A stretch of 64,000 nt of DNA. Origin: Zhengitettix transpicula (lineage: Eukaryota > Arthropoda > Insecta > Orthoptera > Tetrigidae). Positions 60,521-64,000 of this stretch are shown one piece after another. Below the pieces are notes generated by a model. That model saw only the letters and a program-made list of their open reading frames with translations. It was not told where the DNA came from and ran no database searches. Position 1 is the first letter of the stretch; the number at the start of each line of letters is the position of its first letter. Both the position numbers and the translations under genes were made by a program. Location of the stretch: positions 135,241,600 to 135,305,599 of the forward strand of contig CM073590.1 of assembly GCA_037074705.1 (NCBI GenBank), given 5' to 3'.

Positions 60521-61290
60521 AGATATATATGTGTGTGTGACATATAACATTTTTTAGTATAAACATAAATATACAATCTCAGAGTCAAAATAACTTGGAA
60601 ATTGGAATTTATTCCCATCTGAGACAACCATGTTTGTCACTTAAATGCTCCTGGTTGGGTTTTCTAATTCTACTTATTTACTATCTGACTTGCTCTACCA
60701 TTTAATATATTAGCCTGACACATAAGCAAACATATGTGTGTAAATAGATGTGTACCTCATATTTACAAAAAAGAAATATTTTTCCCATGAAACTTATTTC
60801 CTATAAACCCACTTCCAAGTTTTTGTCTGAAAAACCAAAACGCCCTATCACAAGGGAACTGTTTTAAAACAGTGGGCCACTTTCAAAATCATTGTACATC
60901 AAATATCACAATTAAATCATTTCATAAAATTAAATTAATAAGTTCCATACATTTTTCACACTCCACCATACTTACCCTCAATTTTGGAACATAATCAAAT
61001 TTTTTGGAAGGAAATGTGAACAAAGTTTTCTAAGAAACAGTTGACATTATAATTGGATGCTAAATCGTAGAAGTTTTCCCACCATAAAATATATGATCTT
61101 TAACATACACGAGAAGAGTTGTGCTACAAGGAAAATTACACTTAATGGTTGAGATTATGTTTGTTGTTTGTGATTTTAATGACTGTTTAAGTGCCAAAAA
61201 TTATAATACTTTATTAAATTTTGTTTGATATGAAGTAGTATTTATCAAATTATGTAAAAAAAATATAAAAGATGATAAAATGCAAATTTT
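60521..61290. other. MTHFD1 downstream flank, unassigned
   Basis: AT-rich sequence without coding signal. Confidence 0.4.
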
Positions 61291-61296
61291 TTTATT
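61291..61296 (-). terminator. Possible poly(A) signal of MTHFD1
   Basis: TTTATT on the plus strand (AATAAA on the minus strand), 169 bases after the stop codon. The only good candidate close by. Confidence 0.4.
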
Positions 61297-61464
61297 GATG
61301 AAAAGTGAAAATGTTTGCCTTTTCTAACAATTCTAATAATTGCAAATTATAATAGTATCAAAAATAAAAATTTGAATTAATTCATAGAAATATATGTGTA
61401 AAAACAATACACAAGTAACAATAACAAAAGTCTTAAATTGGCAAAGCAACAAACTTTATATATT

Positions 61465-61554
61465 CTAAAACAGTCCTTCAATTTCTTCAGTCTCTGTATT
61501 TATATCCATGTCGTAGATGTTTGGCCTTATCCCCAAACCTGGCATTTTTAGGAT
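61465..61554 (-). CDS. MTHFD1: C1-tetrahydrofolate synthase, last exon
   Basis: The acceptor TTTTAG is followed by 29 codons, ILKMPGLGIRPNIYDMDINT then ETEEIEGLF, and TAG. MPGLxxRPxxYDxDxxxETExxxGLF is the C-terminal signature of the trifunctional cytosolic enzyme (Drosophila pugilist, human MTHFD1) whose 10-formyl-THF synthetase domain ends here. It joins the exon at 61899-62051 in phase 0. Confidence 0.95.
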   Translation of the reverse strand: MLKMPGLGIRPNIYDMDINTETEEIEGLF

Positions 61555-61898
61555 CTAAAAAGAGAAATTATGAATATTAATATATATTTTTTATTGCTTT
61601 TTAGATACACATAAATGAGATATTAAAGATAGATTAATAATGGGTCAAAACTATCTTAATATTTTTATGATAAAACTTCAAATAATTTATAATTAAATTA
61701 TTCAAACATTCTCTGTAAGTTAATGTGTAATTATCTTTCATAAAAAATGTTTTTGAGTGAAATAATGTGAACCAAAAATATATTTATACTTGTATCATAT
61801 ACATATTAATACAATTACAACTTAAAATGACCTTGGCACCATATGTACGAAATTCCACCTCAAAGTTAATTATGATTTGAAATGTAATAATTTCTTAC

Positions 61899-62051
61899 CG
61901 CTCCACAAACTGGTACAACAAATCCTGCCCCCACAGAGGCAAATATATCAGTTATGTCCATAACGAAGCCTGTTGGGGCACCTTTAACATTAGGATCTCC
62001 AGTGAGAGATAAAGATGTCTTAGCCATGCACAGAGGTAATTTATTATATCC
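61899..62051 (-). CDS. MTHFD1: C1-tetrahydrofolate synthase, penultimate exon
   Basis: 51 codons lie between the acceptor TATTTCAG and the donor GCG|GTAAGA: GYNKLPLCMAKTSLSLTGDP, then KGAPTGFVMDITDIFASVGA and GFVVPVCGA. LPxCMAKTxxSLS and PTGF...ASxGAGF are conserved formyltetrahydrofolate synthetase blocks. Upstream exons must lie beyond the window or past the Copia element. The domain makes 10-formyl-THF from formate, THF and ATP for purine synthesis. Confidence 0.96.
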
Positions 62052-62559
62052 CTGAAATAATAATACAAATTAGTGGAGAATGCCCAGACATTATATTTAT
62101 TTAGAAAGATTTAAAGTTGCATATAAAGCTTAGGTGAAAATTCAACATAATGTTTCTTCCATTTGTTTAGAGACCTCTTCAGACATTAAATTATTTGAGA
62201 ATTTGATAAATATAATAAACAATAAAAAGATTGAATCCCAATTAAAGTATCATATGGTTACTCACAGAAACAACAGTCAGTTTAAATTTTAATAATAATT
62301 AATAGTTATAAATATGCATTCTGACTAATGAGAAAACTGATAACCTGATGTCACAAATTAAACGATGAAACATTAATTTAATAAATTCTCCTTTTTTCTG
62401 ACTTAAAATTGACTGATGTTTACTTAATAATAAATAGTTAATATGAATTATTAAAACTAAAACTTTACTTATAGGTTTGTTGTTGCATGTGTGTTGGCAG
62501 TTCTGTGTTTTATATTTGTATCCTACCGCTATCACAACACCTCTCTATTATTTATATTG
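62052..62559. other. MTHFD1 intron, AT-rich
   Basis: No further MTHFD1 exon could be recognised here. A minus frame at 62299-62535 shows no homology that I know. Confidence 0.5.
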
Positions 62560-64000
62560 TTGTAGAACAAGAATAAAGCTAATTTCCATTGTCATAAGTG
62601 TAAGCAGAAAGGTCATATTAGACGTATTTGTCCATTGTCTATAAATAAGAGTGAGACAAAATGATTCAAAGGAAATAACTGCTTTCACTGCTGTGATTTT
62701 AAGTGCAGAATGTAATGATGATGATGTTTGGCTTTAGGATTCTGGTGCCACGGTCATATGACTTCCTGCCAAGAATGGTTTTGCAAACTCAATTCCAATA
62801 AGAACTGACGACAAATCTATGACGAATGTTACAGTACGAACGGGCCAACTGTGCATGGATTCCATGTGTGATGGAAGATGTTATGCATTTCCCTGACATT
62901 GGAAAAAATCTTTTGTCTTGATAAGAATTACGATCTTAAAGCTAAAGTGCTATCTTGTGAAATAATGAAAATCGGTGTTGTATTTGGTGTGGCAAGTTTT
63001 ACAAGAAAATGTTTCAATTTAACCTACAGGCCAACCTTGCTGTAAAGCACAGTTTTGGCATGAGAAGCTGTGACACCAAAACAAGAGACATACACAGAGA
63101 TTTCTTGAGAATAACAGGATCAAGGTGACAACAGTTTTTGTGATGATTGTGTAAAGGGAAAGAACACAGAAATAGTTTTGAATCTCCGAGTTAAAGGATT
63201 ACTGAACCAGTTGCAATGATACATACTGACTTGGGAGAAGCAAAGTATTTCTTGTGTTTCACATGTGGCTATTCTAGGTATAGGATTTTATAGAAGTCTT
63301 ACGAAGTGAAGTTTGTGTTAAATCCGTATTGTCCACAGCAGAATGGTTGTGCTGAGTGCACAAACCTAATTGTTCTGGATCTCTCCTGTTGGTGTCTAGG
63401 GATTTGACAAAATCACTTTGGGCAGAAGCATTTAATAGTATGGTTTTCTTATTCAATCGGACTGGAGCAAGCGGGAAAGATTTGACGAGTCCGCATGGAA
63501 CTTGTTACAGGGAAGAAAACATGGTTGGACAATTTACATTTTTTTGGAACAGAATGCTTTGTCCATGTTCCAGATGTAAAGAGAAAGAAATGGGACGCTT
63601 AGGGACAACCTGACGTCTTCATTGGATATTTGGAAGATGTCAATGACTATCATGTCAGGATTAAAGCAGATTCATCATAGTACTCATGTTGCTTTTAAAC
63701 CAGAAAAGGGTGGGGAATTCCTGGAAATCTTCGCTATGAAGACTACCATTGAACCGGCACCGAGAAAGGCTGATGAGCAAACTCAGGAATCAGAAGAAAA
63801 ATGTGAAAAATCCATCAACAATGAGGATAGTCTTCTGATGATAATTTGGATCCTCCAAAGGATGCTGTAGAAGAGAGTATGAGTCCTGAAAGAAAAGAAG
63901 AAACTATGGGGAGATCATCAAGACATCAAGCAAAGTTAATTCGACCAAAATGTTATGAAGCAATGTTGGCTGAGGTTCAAGAACCAAGAATCTACAAGGA
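62560..64000 (+). pseudogene. Copia retrotransposon remnant, running off the window
   Basis: In order on the plus strand: a CCHC knuckle CHKCKQKGHIRRIC (62589-62630), a protease DSGA (about 62740), integrase IHTDLGEA (63220), NPYCPQQNGCAEC (63325-63360), SLWAEAFNSMVFLFNRTGAS (63415-63475), then FVHVPDVKRKKWD and DVFIGYLEDVND-like pieces (63555-63650). This is the Copia gag-protease-integrase order. Many stops and frameshifts, and the 5' LTR and most of gag are missing. It probably lies in an MTHFD1 intron, antisense to the gene. Confidence 0.9.

Overview
The window is nuclear DNA of an insect. It is AT-rich and gene-poor, with small coding exons, GT-AG introns and a dense load of transposons. 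The insect gustatory-receptor exons, and a LINE/mariner/LTR mix of the sort seen in large hemimetabolous genomes, point to a cockroach, termite or stick-insect type of genome. That narrower placement is inference. There is no sign of bacterial genes, CRISPR arrays or operons.

Host genes. (1) A six-exon minus-strand gene (69-11938) encodes the homologue of TEDC1, a centriole protein; its introns hold LTR-like elements, SINEs, MITEs and a minisatellite. (2) Two minus-strand gustatory-receptor exons (36662-37645 and 40040-40975) each end at a phase-0 splice donor and have no visible C-terminal exon of their own. (3) An unrecognised terminal exon (55288-55561, plus strand) is followed nine bases later, in the same frame, by a complete single-exon METTL15-type mitochondrial 12S rRNA m4C methyltransferase (55571-56632). 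(4) The last two exons of a cytosolic C1-tetrahydrofolate synthase (MTHFD1/pug type) lie on the minus strand at 61465-62051; the rest of that gene is outside the window.

Mobile DNA. Between 12 and 36 kb the sequence is almost entirely transposon debris. It includes jockey-like LINE pieces, a non-autonomous mariner with both ends, Harbinger, hAT and integrase fragments, a small MADF-domain ORF, and a family of long non-coding LTR-like elements with TGTAAT/ATTACA ends flanked by ATATAT. Six of the latter lie end to end in strictly alternating orientation from 25.9 to 32.4 kb. Between 44 and 50 kb there is a tandem family of about 300 bp units and a LINE remnant whose 3' end is nearly identical to part of one such unit elsewhere. 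The window closes in a decayed Copia element (62.56-64 kb).

The host genes do different jobs and do not form a pathway: centriole triplet microtubules (TEDC1), chemosensation (GRs), mitochondrial ribosome maturation (METTL15) and one-carbon metabolism (MTHFD1). The most interesting points are the possible shared 3' exons of the two receptor exons, the 427-bp inverted repeats around one of them, the in-frame ORF-stop-METTL15 arrangement, and the organisation of the LTR-like elements.
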